Source of the DNA: Prevotella sp.
Lineage (GTDB): Bacteria; Bacteroidota; Bacteroidia; Bacteroidales; Bacteroidaceae
Length of the DNA stretch: 36,978 nt
NCBI GenBank assembly: GCA_017518935.1
Contig: JAFWTK010000101.1
Coordinates: forward strand, 1-36,978
Direction of reading: 5' to 3'
Shown piece after piece: positions 7,979 to 16,391 of this stretch. The notes beneath the pieces are model-generated. The model was not told where the DNA came from, did no database searches, and saw only the letters and a program-made list of their open reading frames with translations. Positions within the stretch are counted from its first letter, which is position 1, and the number at the start of each line of letters is the position of its first letter. Made by a program: the position numbers and the translations under genes.

Positions 7979-9428
7979 ACAACCCAGCGTGCTTCGTTCC
8001 ATCGACTGGTGGACAATACTCATCTACCTGGCTCTTCTGAGTTTAGGATGGATGAGTGTCTGCGGTGCGAGTTACACCTATGGTGAAACGGATATTCTCA
8101 GTCTCGACAGCCGTTCCGGTATGCAGATTGTCTGGATAGGAACCTCGATCGTACTGGGACTGGTCATCCTGTTGCTTGACGACCGTTTTTACGACACCTT
8201 TGCCTATTTCATCTTCGGTGTGATGCTGGTTCTGCTGTTTGCGACCATCTTCAATACCCACACCATCAAGGGTTCCCGATCATGGCTGGTATTAGGGCCC
8301 CTACGCCTTCAACCTGCTGAATTTGCGAAATTTGCCACAGCCTTGGCCCTGGCGAAGTTTATGAGCATCTACGGCTATAACATCCACCAATGGAAGTATT
8401 TTGGCACCACACTGGGTATTATCCTGTTCCCGATGCTGTTTATCGTCCTGCAACGAGAAACCGGTTCCGCCCTCGTCTATCTGGCCTTCTTCCTAATGCT
8501 CTATCGGGAAGGGATGCCTGGCAGTATCCTATTCACGGGTGTGGCGATGGTACTCTATTTCGTGGTGGGCATCCGCTATGCCGACACGTTGTTTCTATAC
8601 ACGCCTACCTCGGTGGGCAAATTCGTCGTCCTGCTGCTGATACACATCTTTTCAGGCGCAATGGTCCTGGTCTACTGCGACAACAAGAGAGATGCCATTC
8701 GCATATTTTTAGCCACCATCGGGATTACGCTAGTATTCCTGCTGTTCTCGCTCTATGTCATCCCGTTCGATGTGGTGTTCGTACAACTGGTGGTAACAGC
8801 CCTTCTGATAGGCTATCTGCTTTGGCAGGCCGTAGTCAGCAGAATCAGAAACTATATGTGGATTGCACTCTTCGCCTTAGGTTCTGTCATTTTCTTCAAT
8901 GCAGCCGACTATGTACTGAACCACCTGATGGAACCTCACCAACGGGTACGTATCAACGTGCTTCTTGGTTTGGAGGAAGACTTGAAGGGAGCCGGCTACA
9001 ACGTGCATCAGAGTCAGATTGCCATTGGTTCAGGCGGTATCTGGGGTAAAGGATTCCTGAATGGTACGCAGACAAAACTGAAATACGTGCCAGAACAAGA
9101 TACCGACTTCATCTTCTGCACCGTTGGTGAGGAAGAAGGATTCATCGGCTCAGCATCAGTCCTGTTGCTGTTCATGTTTTTGATCCTGCGACTCATCCAT
9201 CTGGCAGAACGACAACCCTACCGCTTTGGACGGGTCTATGGCTATTCCGTGCTGAGTATCTTCCTATTCCATGTGTTTATCAATGTCGGTATGGTATTAG
9301 GTCTGACACCTGTCATCGGTATCCCCCTGCCGTTCTTCAGTTACGGAGGCTCCTCATTGTGGGGATTCACCATCCTGCTGTTCATCTTCTTAAGAATTGA
9401 TGCAGGTAGAAACCTCGCGCGATCCTAA
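7959..9428 (+). CDS. rodA: Peptidoglycan glycosyltransferase RodA (SEDS family)
   Basis: RodA is the SEDS-family polymerase that extends glycan strands from lipid II with PBP2. The 489-residue protein shows the SEDS signatures GSRSWLVLGPLRLQPAEFAK, RETGSALVY and YVPEQDTDFIFCTVGEEEGF, the latter containing the catalytic-type Asp, and GIPLPFFSYGGSS near the end. It is about 100 residues longer than the ~370-residue proteobacterial form. The extra length is mostly hydrophobic and lies in the middle (about residues 195-300), suggesting additional membrane segments, which I believe is common in Bacteroidota RodA. The ATG at 7959 is preferred to a TTG two codons earlier. Last gene of the shape operon; it converges with gldH, with only 16 bases between them. 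Confidence 0.95.
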   Translation: MARQTDKQPSVLRSIDWWTILIYLALLSLGWMSVCGASYTYGETDILSLDSRSGMQIVWIGTSIVLGLVILLLDDRFYDTFAYFIFGVMLVLLFATIFNTHTIKGSRSWLVLGPLRLQPAEFAKFATALALAKFMSIYGYNIHQWKYFGTTLGIILFPMLFIVLQRETGSALVYLAFFLMLYREGMPGSILFTGVAMVLYFVVGIRYADTLFLYTPTSVGKFVVLLLIHIFSGAMVLVYCDNKRDAIRIFLATIGITLVFLLFSLYVIPFDVVFVQLVVTALLIGYLLWQAVVSRIRNYMWIALFALGSVIFFNAADYVLNHLMEPHQRVRINVLLGLEEDLKGAGYNVHQSQIAIGSGGIWGKGFLNGTQTKLKYVPEQDTDFIFCTVGEEEGFIGSASVLLLFMFLILRLIHLAERQPYRFGRVYGYSVLSIFLFHVFINVGMVLGLTPVIGIPLPFFSYGGSSLWGFTILLFIFLRIDAGRNLARS

Positions 9429-9444
9429 TTAATATAAATAGGGG

Positions 9445-9915
9445 CTACTGTCTGTCCAGTCGGATACCGACATCTGCAACACCAGACATAATCTCCCGTT
9501 TCATATTGTGTCTCACGGTGATATGTAGTGAGTCACCCTCATGCAGCCTCAACGTATTGACATGGAAGTTATACTGATAGAAACTGATGCCCGTCCCCTT
9601 ATGGTTACCTTCCTTGTCAACTAAATTGCAGTTTAGCGTGTCACGATGCACATAGCCTGACGGCAGGATGGTCTGCTTGATGACGAGGCTCAGTCCCATA
9701 AAAGGATAATCAGAATTGATACGCAGCCCCAGTTCCTCACGATATAAGCCTGCACTGACGGGAGGAATATCAAAACTAAGCGTATCATTCTTCTCCCATC
9801 CCGCAATCGGTGCATGCTCATAGTGATAATAAATCGTCTTACGGTCGCAAGAGGTCAGACTTATTACAGCCACAAGCATAACACCGAGACATATCCATCT
9901 GTTATTCCTTCGCAT
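9445..9915 (-). CDS. gldH: Gliding-motility-type lipoprotein GldH
   Basis: This is a 156-residue lipoprotein with a type II signal ending in the lipobox LTSC (Cys23). The body (YYHYEHAPIAGWEKNDTLSF near the start) fits the GldH family, first defined by gliding mutants of Flavobacterium but kept in many non-gliding Bacteroidota, where the role is unclear. The frame is open further upstream, but that part is only the Lys/Arg-rich shadow of the ricT 3' end. The ATG at 9915 immediately precedes a good signal peptide and is chosen. The gene overlaps the ricT stop (9902) by 14 bases and is the last gene of the metF-holB-ricT-gldH operon. Confidence 0.85.
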   Translation of the reverse strand: MRRNNRWICLGVMLVAVISLTSCDRKTIYYHYEHAPIAGWEKNDTLSFDIPPVSAGLYREELGLRINSDYPFMGLSLVIKQTILPSGYVHRDTLNCNLVDKEGNHKGTGISFYQYNFHVNTLRLHEGDSLHITVRHNMKREIMSGVADVGIRLDRQ

Positions 9916-11038
9916 GGTTGTCCTGAGGCACATCCGATGGTTTCTTCTTTTTCTTCTTCTTTTTCTTCGACTTGTCGAATCGGCTGATATCACCTCCTGC
10001 CAAATCCACATGTTGCTTGACAGGTTTCTGATGACCATCCCCTTGAAGCGAGAGCGGTTTTTCGCCCTGCTTGTTCATCTCGATAATCTCCTTGGCACGC
10101 ACAGCCGTGATGGTTTCCACATTCGCAGCAATATTCTTATCTGTGGAATAAGACACGAGACCTGCCAGGATGTCGCTCTTAAAAAGATAATAGTCGGCAT
10201 CCTGTGTTTGGAGTACAACATCCTTGCCGGGCAGACGTTTACTGGCTTCCACATAATCGTCAACCTCATAGTTCAGGCAGCATTTTAGTTTGGCACACAT
10301 TCCCGCCAACTTCTGCGGATTAAGTGAGATATCCTGGAATCGAGCCGCATTCGTGCTGACACTGGAGAAGTTCTTCATCCACGTGGCACAGCAGAGTTCC
10401 CGTCCACAGGGACCCGTGCCGCCAATGCGTCCAGCCTCCTGACGCGCACCAATCTGCTTCATCTCAATACGCACATGGAAAGCAGCAGCCAGATCCTTAA
10501 TCAACTGCCGGAAGTCCACACGCTCATCAGCGATATAGTAGAAGATGGCCTTGTTGCCATCGCCTTGATACTCCACATCTCCAATTTTCATCTGCAAACC
10601 AAGCCCCTTGGCGATCATACGACTCTCTATCATCGTCGAGTGCTCGCGAGCCTTCGCCTCGCGGAACTTCTGCATGTCAATCTCACGGGCAATACGGTAA
10701 ATGCGTTTGATGTCATCAGCCGATTTCAGGTTGGCCTTCTTGATTTGCAGTTTCACCAGTCGGCCTGTCAGTGTCACCACACCGATATCATGTCCCGGAC
10801 TGGCTTCCACCGCCACAATATCTCCCTTTTTCAACGGCAGATTGTTCACATTGTGATAATAGCCCTTACGGGTATGCTTGAACTGCACCTCCACCAAGTC
10901 GGTATCTTCTGCATTACCAGGCACATCGGCCAGCCAGTCGTACGTATTCAACTGACGGTCCTGACGCCCTACGGCCTGATGACAAAACCCTCTGTCACAA
11001 CCTACCACACTGGGCAATTCTTTCGTTTTCTCTGTCAT
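9902..11038 (-). CDS. ricT: PSP1-domain protein, RicT/YaaT-like
   Basis: The 378-residue protein belongs to the PSP1 family. The Bacillus member RicT (YaaT) joins a Fe-S cluster-bearing complex that affects RNA processing; the role in Bacteroidota is not settled. The PSP1 core spans roughly residues 45-270. Conserved cysteine groups are visible in TGPCGRELCCATW and CAKLKCCLNYE, the likely cluster ligands. The C-terminal tail ends with nine consecutive lysines (codons at 9941-9967) followed by PSDVPQDN, a low-complexity, highly basic tail that may bind nucleic acid (inference). It starts two bases after the holB stop and overlaps gldH, so it is translated from the same message. Confidence 0.85.
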   Translation of the reverse strand: MTEKTKELPSVVGCDRGFCHQAVGRQDRQLNTYDWLADVPGNAEDTDLVEVQFKHTRKGYYHNVNNLPLKKGDIVAVEASPGHDIGVVTLTGRLVKLQIKKANLKSADDIKRIYRIAREIDMQKFREAKAREHSTMIESRMIAKGLGLQMKIGDVEYQGDGNKAIFYYIADERVDFRQLIKDLAAAFHVRIEMKQIGARQEAGRIGGTGPCGRELCCATWMKNFSSVSTNAARFQDISLNPQKLAGMCAKLKCCLNYEVDDYVEASKRLPGKDVVLQTQDADYYLFKSDILAGLVSYSTDKNIAANVETITAVRAKEIIEMNKQGEKPLSLQGDGHQKPVKQHVDLAGGDISRFDKSKKKKKKKKKPSDVPQDNHAKE

Positions 11039-11040
11039 AT

Positions 11041-12153
11041 CTATTTCTGTATCAATAATACTATCATTTGCAGCGTAAAGTCGAAAAATACAATCTTCGC
11101 ATTGGCATTCTGCCCAATATCACGGATAGCCCTGTTGGCAAGGTCGCTGATGGGCAGGATATTTGCCTCGTTCACGAACCGTGCAAAGTTACGGGCAAAA
11201 CCTTCTTCTTTTTCCGTCATATAGACCAACTCCTCCTGTTGGAAGTTATACATGAAATTCTCACGGATCATCCTGAGGAAATAGGTGAGCCAACGTTTCT
11301 GTTTCTCACGTCCAAAGCCCGCCATCACCTCACTCCACTTGCGCAGGTCCTTGATCTTCCGTTGATAGGCCAGTCGCATCAGTGAGATGAACATATCCAG
11401 GAACTGCTCATTCTCGGAGCCTACCTGCAACTCTTCCATCGCCTTCAACCAACTGCCATTGGCAAGTCTGGCGATACGATGGGCGGCATCCTCACTGATG
11501 CCGCGTCGCTCCACGAGGGCCTGCCTTATACTCTCATCGTCTATTTTCTTCACATCGATGCGTTGCACACGGCTGCGGATGGTCTCTAACAACTTATCTG
11601 GTTCCTCACACACCATGATGAACACCGTCTGCTGGGGCGGTTCCTCGATGAGTTTCAGCAGTTTGTTGGCACACTCGATATTCATGCGCTCCGGTAACCA
11701 GACAATACTGACCTTATAGCCACCTTGACTCGACTTCAACGAGAGTTTCCGTACCAAATCGTCGCTTTCGCCAGCGGTGATAATAGCCTGCTGGTTCTCG
11801 CCACCCATCGCTTGCATCCAGTCATCCATCGTGAAGTACGGTCCTCCCATGATCAGTTCGTGCCACTCCTTGGCAAAATCATCGCTCACGGGTTTGTGGT
11901 CACTCGACATCGAAGGTAGTTTGATAGTCGGATAAGTGAAATGAAGGTCTGGATGCTCTAACTTGTCGAGCATGGCCTTGGATGAGGTTCTGCCATCATC
12001 AAGCAACTGACACCCGAAAGCCGTTGCCAGGGCCATTTTCCCGACTCCTTGCGGTCCGCAGAGCATCAGGGCATGCGGCAGACGGTCTTCACTCACCATC
12101 TGCATCAGGCGCTCCTGCACCGCTTTCTGCCCTATCACCTCACCGAATGTCAT
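11041..12153 (-). CDS. holB: DNA polymerase III delta' subunit (clamp loader)
   Basis: Delta' is the stator of the clamp-loader complex that places the beta clamp on primed DNA. The 370-residue product begins MTFGEVIGQKAVQERL, with the P-loop-like GPQGVGKM near residue 35. The AAA+ signature ANKLLKLIEEPPQQTVFIMV and the sensor-1 region IRSRVQRIDV are typical of delta'. The zinc-binding cysteines found in the E. coli subunit are not seen here. It starts with an ATG overlapping the metF stop by four bases and ends two bases before ricT, so it is an internal operon gene. Confidence 0.9.
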   Translation of the reverse strand: MTFGEVIGQKAVQERLMQMVSEDRLPHALMLCGPQGVGKMALATAFGCQLLDDGRTSSKAMLDKLEHPDLHFTYPTIKLPSMSSDHKPVSDDFAKEWHELIMGGPYFTMDDWMQAMGGENQQAIITAGESDDLVRKLSLKSSQGGYKVSIVWLPERMNIECANKLLKLIEEPPQQTVFIMVCEEPDKLLETIRSRVQRIDVKKIDDESIRQALVERRGISEDAAHRIARLANGSWLKAMEELQVGSENEQFLDMFISLMRLAYQRKIKDLRKWSEVMAGFGREKQKRWLTYFLRMIRENFMYNFQQEELVYMTEKEEGFARNFARFVNEANILPISDLANRAIRDIGQNANAKIVFFDFTLQMIVLLIQK

Positions 12154-13097
12154 AATAGTTTCTTTGCGACTTCTGCCACACTATCCACTGCAGACACCGT
12201 ATAGAAATGGATGTTATTCACCCCGTGCTGATATAAGTCACGGCATTGCTCCGTGGTCCACTCAATACCTAACATACGGGCATCCTCGTCGGTCTTGCAC
12301 TTTACGATCTCCTTCGCCAATGGCTCTGGGATGTCACAATGGAATGTCTTCGGCACCACCGTCAACTGTGTCAATTTGGCCAGCGGTTTAATGCCTGGGA
12401 TGATGGGAATGGTGATGCCCATCTGGCGGGCCTTCTCCACAAATGAGAAATATTTCTCATTGTCAAAGAACAACTGTGTCACAGCATATTGCGCCCCAAG
12501 TTCCTGCTTCTGTTTCAGGAATTCCATATCCATCTCCAAATTGGGCGCCTCCTCATGCTTCTCCGGATAGCAGGCCACCCCGTAGTCGAAAGGACGACCC
12601 GGATTCTTGATGGGCGTACCGTCGGCAAAGGAACCCTCGTTGAAGCGTTTCACCTGCTTCATCAGGTCCGTCGTATGGGCATGACCTCCGGGAGTGGGAA
12701 CAAACCGACTGTCCTCCTTCGCCTTGTCACCACGCAATAGCAACAAGTCGCTGATGCCCAGAAACTGCAAGTCGAGCAGTTCGTACTCGATATCCTCCAC
12801 AGTGGCGCCACTGCAAATCACATGGGGCTGCACGGGGATATGATAACGCTGCTGGATGGCAGCGGCAATGGCTATCGTACCTGGACGGCGGCGGATTCTG
12901 CTCCGCTCAAACTGTCCGTTTGCCAGTTCTTTATAGACAAACTCGGAGTGGTGGGTCGTGATATTAATATATGCAGGATCGAACTCCTTCAACTTGTCAA
13001 TGTCGGCAAAGAGCCTATCCGTACCCGTCCCTTTCAATGGGGGCAGCACCTCAAAGGAGAACCGCCTGCGGTCTTTATCTATGTTCAGTATACTCAT
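12150..13097 (-). CDS. metF: 5,10-methylenetetrahydrofolate reductase
   Basis: MetF is a flavoenzyme that reduces methylene-THF to methyl-THF for methionine synthesis. The 315-residue protein shows the TIM-barrel family blocks: FSFEVLPPLKGTG at the N terminus with the Glu that acts in catalysis, YINITTHH, VQPHVICSGAT, LLLRGDKAKE and VTQLFFDNEKYFSFV, then PIIPGIKPL. An in-frame start lies 13 codons upstream, but it would fall inside the promoter, so the ATG at 13097 is chosen. First gene of the minus-strand operon with holB, ricT and gldH. No riboswitch-like leader is visible: the leader would be very short. Confidence 0.95.
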   Translation of the reverse strand: MSILNIDKDRRRFSFEVLPPLKGTGTDRLFADIDKLKEFDPAYINITTHHSEFVYKELANGQFERSRIRRRPGTIAIAAAIQQRYHIPVQPHVICSGATVEDIEYELLDLQFLGISDLLLLRGDKAKEDSRFVPTPGGHAHTTDLMKQVKRFNEGSFADGTPIKNPGRPFDYGVACYPEKHEEAPNLEMDMEFLKQKQELGAQYAVTQLFFDNEKYFSFVEKARQMGITIPIIPGIKPLAKLTQLTVVPKTFHCDIPEPLAKEIVKCKTDEDARMLGIEWTTEQCRDLYQHGVNNIHFYTVSAVDSVAEVAKKLL

Positions 13098-13106
13098 ATT
13101 TCGTTG

Positions 13107-13137
13107 CAAAGGTAGTGCAAATCGAGCGAAATACAAA
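13107..13137 (-). promoter_or_regulatory. Promoter of the metF-holB-ricT-gldH operon
   Basis: On the minus strand TTTG (13134-13137) is followed after exactly 19 bases by TACCTTTG (13107-13114). This is an excellent match to the Bacteroidota consensus TTTG-N19-21-TAnnTTTG. It ends only 9 bases before the metF ATG, so the transcript has an extremely short or no leader if 13097 is the start. Confidence 0.8.
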
Positions 13138-13226
13138 ATAAATCACAATTTATTTTCGTTACTGGGATGCAGATTGTGCCTTACACCTGCAATATTTTGC
13201 CCCAGATTCCAGACAAGGAATGGCTG

Positions 13227-13314
13227 TAGTACAAGTGCTTTGTACTGGTAGTACAGAAGCCTTGTACTGGCAGTACAGAAGGTTTGTACCGATAGTACAG
13301 AAGCCTTGTACGAT
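13227..13314. repeat. Four tandem 22-bp dyad-symmetric repeats
   Basis: Units at 13227-13248, 13249-13270, 13271-13292 and 13293-13314 follow each other without spacers. Each carries GTACA, seven variable bases (AGTGCTT, GAAGCCT, GAAGGTT, GAAGCCT) and TGTAC, a dyad. The junction TGTACT-GGT-AGTACA between units 1 and 2 can form a second, alternative hairpin. The array lies between the divergent promoters of metF and of the PUL regulator. It is non-coding on both strands as far as I can judge. Function unknown: operator array or structural repeat. Confidence 0.9.
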
Positions 13315-13378
13315 GATAAAACCACACTAAGGGCTTTGCATTATTATAGGACGATTTACATTAATTCTCCAATTTCCC

Positions 13379-13409
13379 TTGTACTTTTCAACTTTTTTTT
13401 GTATCTTTG
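13379..13409 (+). promoter_or_regulatory. Promoter of the propeller-AraC regulator gene
   Basis: TTG (13379-13381) is separated by 20 bases, including a run of eight T, from TATCTTTG (13402-13409). This matches the -33/-7 promoter form of the phylum. The predicted transcript starts near 13416, a few bases before the ATG at 13421, so the message may be almost leaderless. Confidence 0.7.
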
Positions 13410-13420
13410 CGCCAAAAACA

Positions 13421-16366
13421 ATGAGGGTACGACACATTATAATCCTATTTTTGTCTCTGTGGGGAGCCGTTGTCAGCATGGCACAAAGTGGTATGCTGAC
13501 CGAGCGGTATAATGTGTCGTATATTGATTTGCACAGTGGACTTCCCCACAACAATGTCAGCGCCATCTTCGTCGATTCCAATGGTTTTCTGTGGGTAGGT
13601 ACCTACGGTGGAGGATTGGTGCGCTATGACGGATATGGGATGACGTCACCCACTATGTGGCTGAACAGTAATTCATGCAAGAGTATAGCAGAAGACCGCT
13701 TCAAGCGTCTCTGGGTGGCCTTCGATGAAGGTACGAATATCATCGACCTGAAGACCATGGCTGGCATCTCTCCAGAATCCCTGTCGGATGAGATGAGAAC
13801 ACTCTTGTCCGAGCCGAGTACCAAGATCTATTGTGATGCCCTAGGACATATCTGGCTGGTAACTTTCTCGTCGGTGAACCTACTGAGTTTCGACGAGCAG
13901 GGACATATTAGTAAGGTGTGCACCTATCGTTACCATGGGAATACACCCGACGTGAGTATCCGTGATGTGGAAGGTAACGGCAAACCATGGATAGGCATTG
14001 ATGGCGGATTATTCCGGCTGGTGGAGAAAAACGGTCAATTGATTCGTGAAGAAGTCTCGCCCCTATTCCGTTCCCTGAACGGTCTCTATATCACGGATAT
14101 GCTGAAACGGGGAAGCGTCTTCTGGATTACGACGAATCACGGACTGTTTCGCTATGACCCCTATCATCATCGGTTGGACAGTTATCTATATAATCCCCAT
14201 GTCGAAGGCTCTATCTCTCATGAGTTTCTCTCAAGCCTTGCCCTGATGCCCGACAACACCCTGCTGATAGGCTCGCTATCCGGACTGAATATCTACGACG
14301 ATCAGTCCGACAAGTTCTCTGTATGGAACACGACCAGCCCTCACCCATTGAAGAGTGACTTTATACATTGCCTCTTGGTTGAGAAGGGACTGATATGGAT
14401 AGGAACGGAGTCAGGGGGCGTTGCCATGGTGGTACCAAGGCAGTTGCTATTGCAAAACTATGTCCACACAGCCTCGTCGAACTCTATCTCACCTAATCCC
14501 ATCAACGCTATGTACGTGGAACCTGACGGTACGTTGTGGGTTGGTACGGTGGAAGGCGGCCTGAACAGAAAGGAGAAGGGACAACGGATCTTTGAGCACT
14601 TCACGAAGGAGAACTCTGCCTTGTCGCATAATAGTGTCTCAGCATTGGTGGCCGATGACAAAGGGCGTCTCTGGACAGGAACCTGGGGCGGAGGACTGAA
14701 CGTGGTGGACCTGTCTTCTCGCGTTGTCCAGCGGGTGGAGATGACAGCAGACCATGCCCGACTGACGAATTTCATAGGTGCCTTAGCCTATGATGCTATC
14801 AATGACGGACTGTGGATTGGCAGTAACGATGGTGTCTTCCTGTATGATCTTAAGACCAGACAACTGACAGAGCCCTTTGATGATTGCCAGTTGATACGTG
14901 GTTGCATAGGCTCCGTGATTGATAAGGACGGTGTGCTCTGGGTGGGCTGTATGCGGGGTGTCTGTGCCATTGACCTCAAATCGCGGAAAGGCGGCAAATT
15001 CAGAGACCGTGGTCTGATGTACCGTCTGAATGACCCCGACTCTCGCATCTACGATAAGATATCCTCTTTCTATGAGACCAAGGATGGTACACTGTGGCTG
15101 GGCAGCAACGGCTATGGCCTGTATCAACGTGTTGTCGGAAAAGATGGTCAGGAACGGTTCGAAGTTCTGACACAGGCTGACGGACTAGTCAATAATGCTG
15201 TGAAAGGTATTGTGGAAGACCAGAACGGAAGATTGTGGATAACTACCCAGAACGGACTGTCGATTTATGATCCCCATCTGAAAACATTTACGAATTACAC
15301 GCAGAACGACGGACTTGTCAGTTCGCAGTTTTACTGGAACTCTGCTATCATAGCCCAGTCTGGGGAAATATATCTGGGCAGTGAGGCGGGACTGATTGAG
15401 GTGAACAGCGGGAATCTGGAGGCTAATTATCAGGGACATCTTGTGTTTACACACTTGATGGTGGACAATCAGGACATACAGGCTGGCAGCGACTACCTCG
15501 ATCAAGACATCTCCATTGCCAAACTTATCAGACTCAGTGAAGGGAACCGCTCTTTCTCGATTGATTTTTCTGCCCTGAACTATGGCTATGAGACGCAAGG
15601 CTCTTTCAGTTATAGGATGAAGGGCTTTGATAATGAGTGGACACTCCTAAAACCCGGTCAGCACTCTGTCAGATACAGTGTCCTGCCTGTGGGTGATTAT
15701 ACCTTTGAGGTCAAATACGAGTCGGGCCTGTCCTCATCCGAGGAAGAGACAATTGCCATAGACATCGTGGTGAAGCCACACTTCTGGAACAGTTGGTGGT
15801 TCCGCTTACTGCTTTCACTTCTCTTTATAGGTCTTGTCATACATATATATAATAGGTGGGTTACAGAACTGAAACGACGAGAGGCAGAACAACTGTTGAG
15901 TCCTATCCGCAAGGTTTTGGAGGAATCGAAAGATCCCAAGCAACTCCAAAAGCGTATCAGTAATATTCTCGACAATCAAGAGCGCTATCAGAAAAGTGTG
16001 ACAAAGAGCGTCGAGGCAGACAAGGAAGAGGTGATGAAAAATACTCGTCCACTGATGGAGCGCGTGATGGAGATCATGGAACAGCATTATATGGATTCAG
16101 AGTTTGGTGTGCAGGAGTTTTGTGATGCCTTAGGCATGAGCCGTAGTGTTGCCAGCAAGCATCTCAATACGGAGGCGGGTGTGCCTGTGGGGCAGTTCAT
16201 CCGTAACTACCGTCTGAACATGGCCAAAGAACTCCTTTCAGCCAAGACTGGCAACCGTAACATCACGGAGATAGCCTATGCTGTAGGTTTCAACGACCCC
16301 AAATATTTTACCCGTTGCTTTACAAAAATGTTTGGTGTCAGTCCCAGTTCATTTGGGGGCAATTGA
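13421..16366 (+). CDS. Transmembrane propeller/AraC one-component regulator of the PUL (HTCS-like, no kinase or receiver)
   Basis: The 981-residue protein has a signal/anchor at its N terminus and then about 14 propeller repeats of the form DGxLWVGTxGGGL up to residue ~690, enough for two seven-bladed beta-propellers. A Y_Y_Y domain covers ~700-775. One membrane helix lies near 790-812 (WWFRLLLSLLFIGLVIHIY), then a ~75-residue charged helical linker, and an AraC-type HTH at ~888-981 (ITEIAYAVGFNDPKYFTRCF). Classical hybrid two-component systems of Bacteroidota share both ends but carry HisKA, HATPase and receiver domains between helix and HTH, giving ~1300-1400 residues. None of these is here, and the frame is continuous. 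The signal would have to pass directly from periplasm to DNA-binding domain. Position just before susC makes it the likely PUL activator. An upstream in-frame TTG lies inside the promoter and is not used. Confidence 0.92.
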   Translation: MRVRHIIILFLSLWGAVVSMAQSGMLTERYNVSYIDLHSGLPHNNVSAIFVDSNGFLWVGTYGGGLVRYDGYGMTSPTMWLNSNSCKSIAEDRFKRLWVAFDEGTNIIDLKTMAGISPESLSDEMRTLLSEPSTKIYCDALGHIWLVTFSSVNLLSFDEQGHISKVCTYRYHGNTPDVSIRDVEGNGKPWIGIDGGLFRLVEKNGQLIREEVSPLFRSLNGLYITDMLKRGSVFWITTNHGLFRYDPYHHRLDSYLYNPHVEGSISHEFLSSLALMPDNTLLIGSLSGLNIYDDQSDKFSVWNTTSPHPLKSDFIHCLLVEKGLIWIGTESGGVAMVVPRQLLLQNYVHTASSNSISPNPINAMYVEPDGTLWVGTVEGGLNRKEKGQRIFEHFTKENSALSHNSVSALVADDKGRLWTGTWGGGLNVVDLSSRVVQRVEMTADHARLTNFIGALAYDAINDGLWIGSNDGVFLYDLKTRQLTEPFDDCQLIRGCIGSVIDKDGVLWVGCMRGVCAIDLKSRKGGKFRDRGLMYRLNDPDSRIYDKISSFYETKDGTLWLGSNGYGLYQRVVGKDGQERFEVLTQADGLVNNAVKGIVEDQNGRLWITTQNGLSIYDPHLKTFTNYTQNDGLVSSQFYWNSAIIAQSGEIYLGSEAGLIEVNSGNLEANYQGHLVFTHLMVDNQDIQAGSDYLDQDISIAKLIRLSEGNRSFSIDFSALNYGYETQGSFSYRMKGFDNEWTLLKPGQHSVRYSVLPVGDYTFEVKYESGLSSSEEETIAIDIVVKPHFWNSWWFRLLLSLLFIGLVIHIYNRWVTELKRREAEQLLSPIRKVLEESKDPKQLQKRISNILDNQERYQKSVTKSVEADKEEVMKNTRPLMERVMEIMEQHYMDSEFGVQEFCDALGMSRSVASKHLNTEAGVPVGQFIRNYRLNMAKELLSAKTGNRNITEIAYAVGFNDPKYFTRCFTKMFGVSPSSFGGN

Positions 16367-16391
16367 TTTATATCATTGATATATCTCAAGA

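Noticed and set aside
13227..13314. CRISPR array
   Set aside because: The repeats are contiguous with no unique spacers, and no cas genes are present.
15840..16090. A hidden histidine kinase between membrane helix and HTH of the regulator
   Set aside because: Only about 75 residues are available, without an H-box or an N/G-box motif, too short for HisKA plus HATPase.
16369..16383. 7-bp A/T dyad TATATCA/TGATATA just after the regulator stop
   Set aside because: Short and A/T-only, with no T-run; not convincing as terminator or operator.
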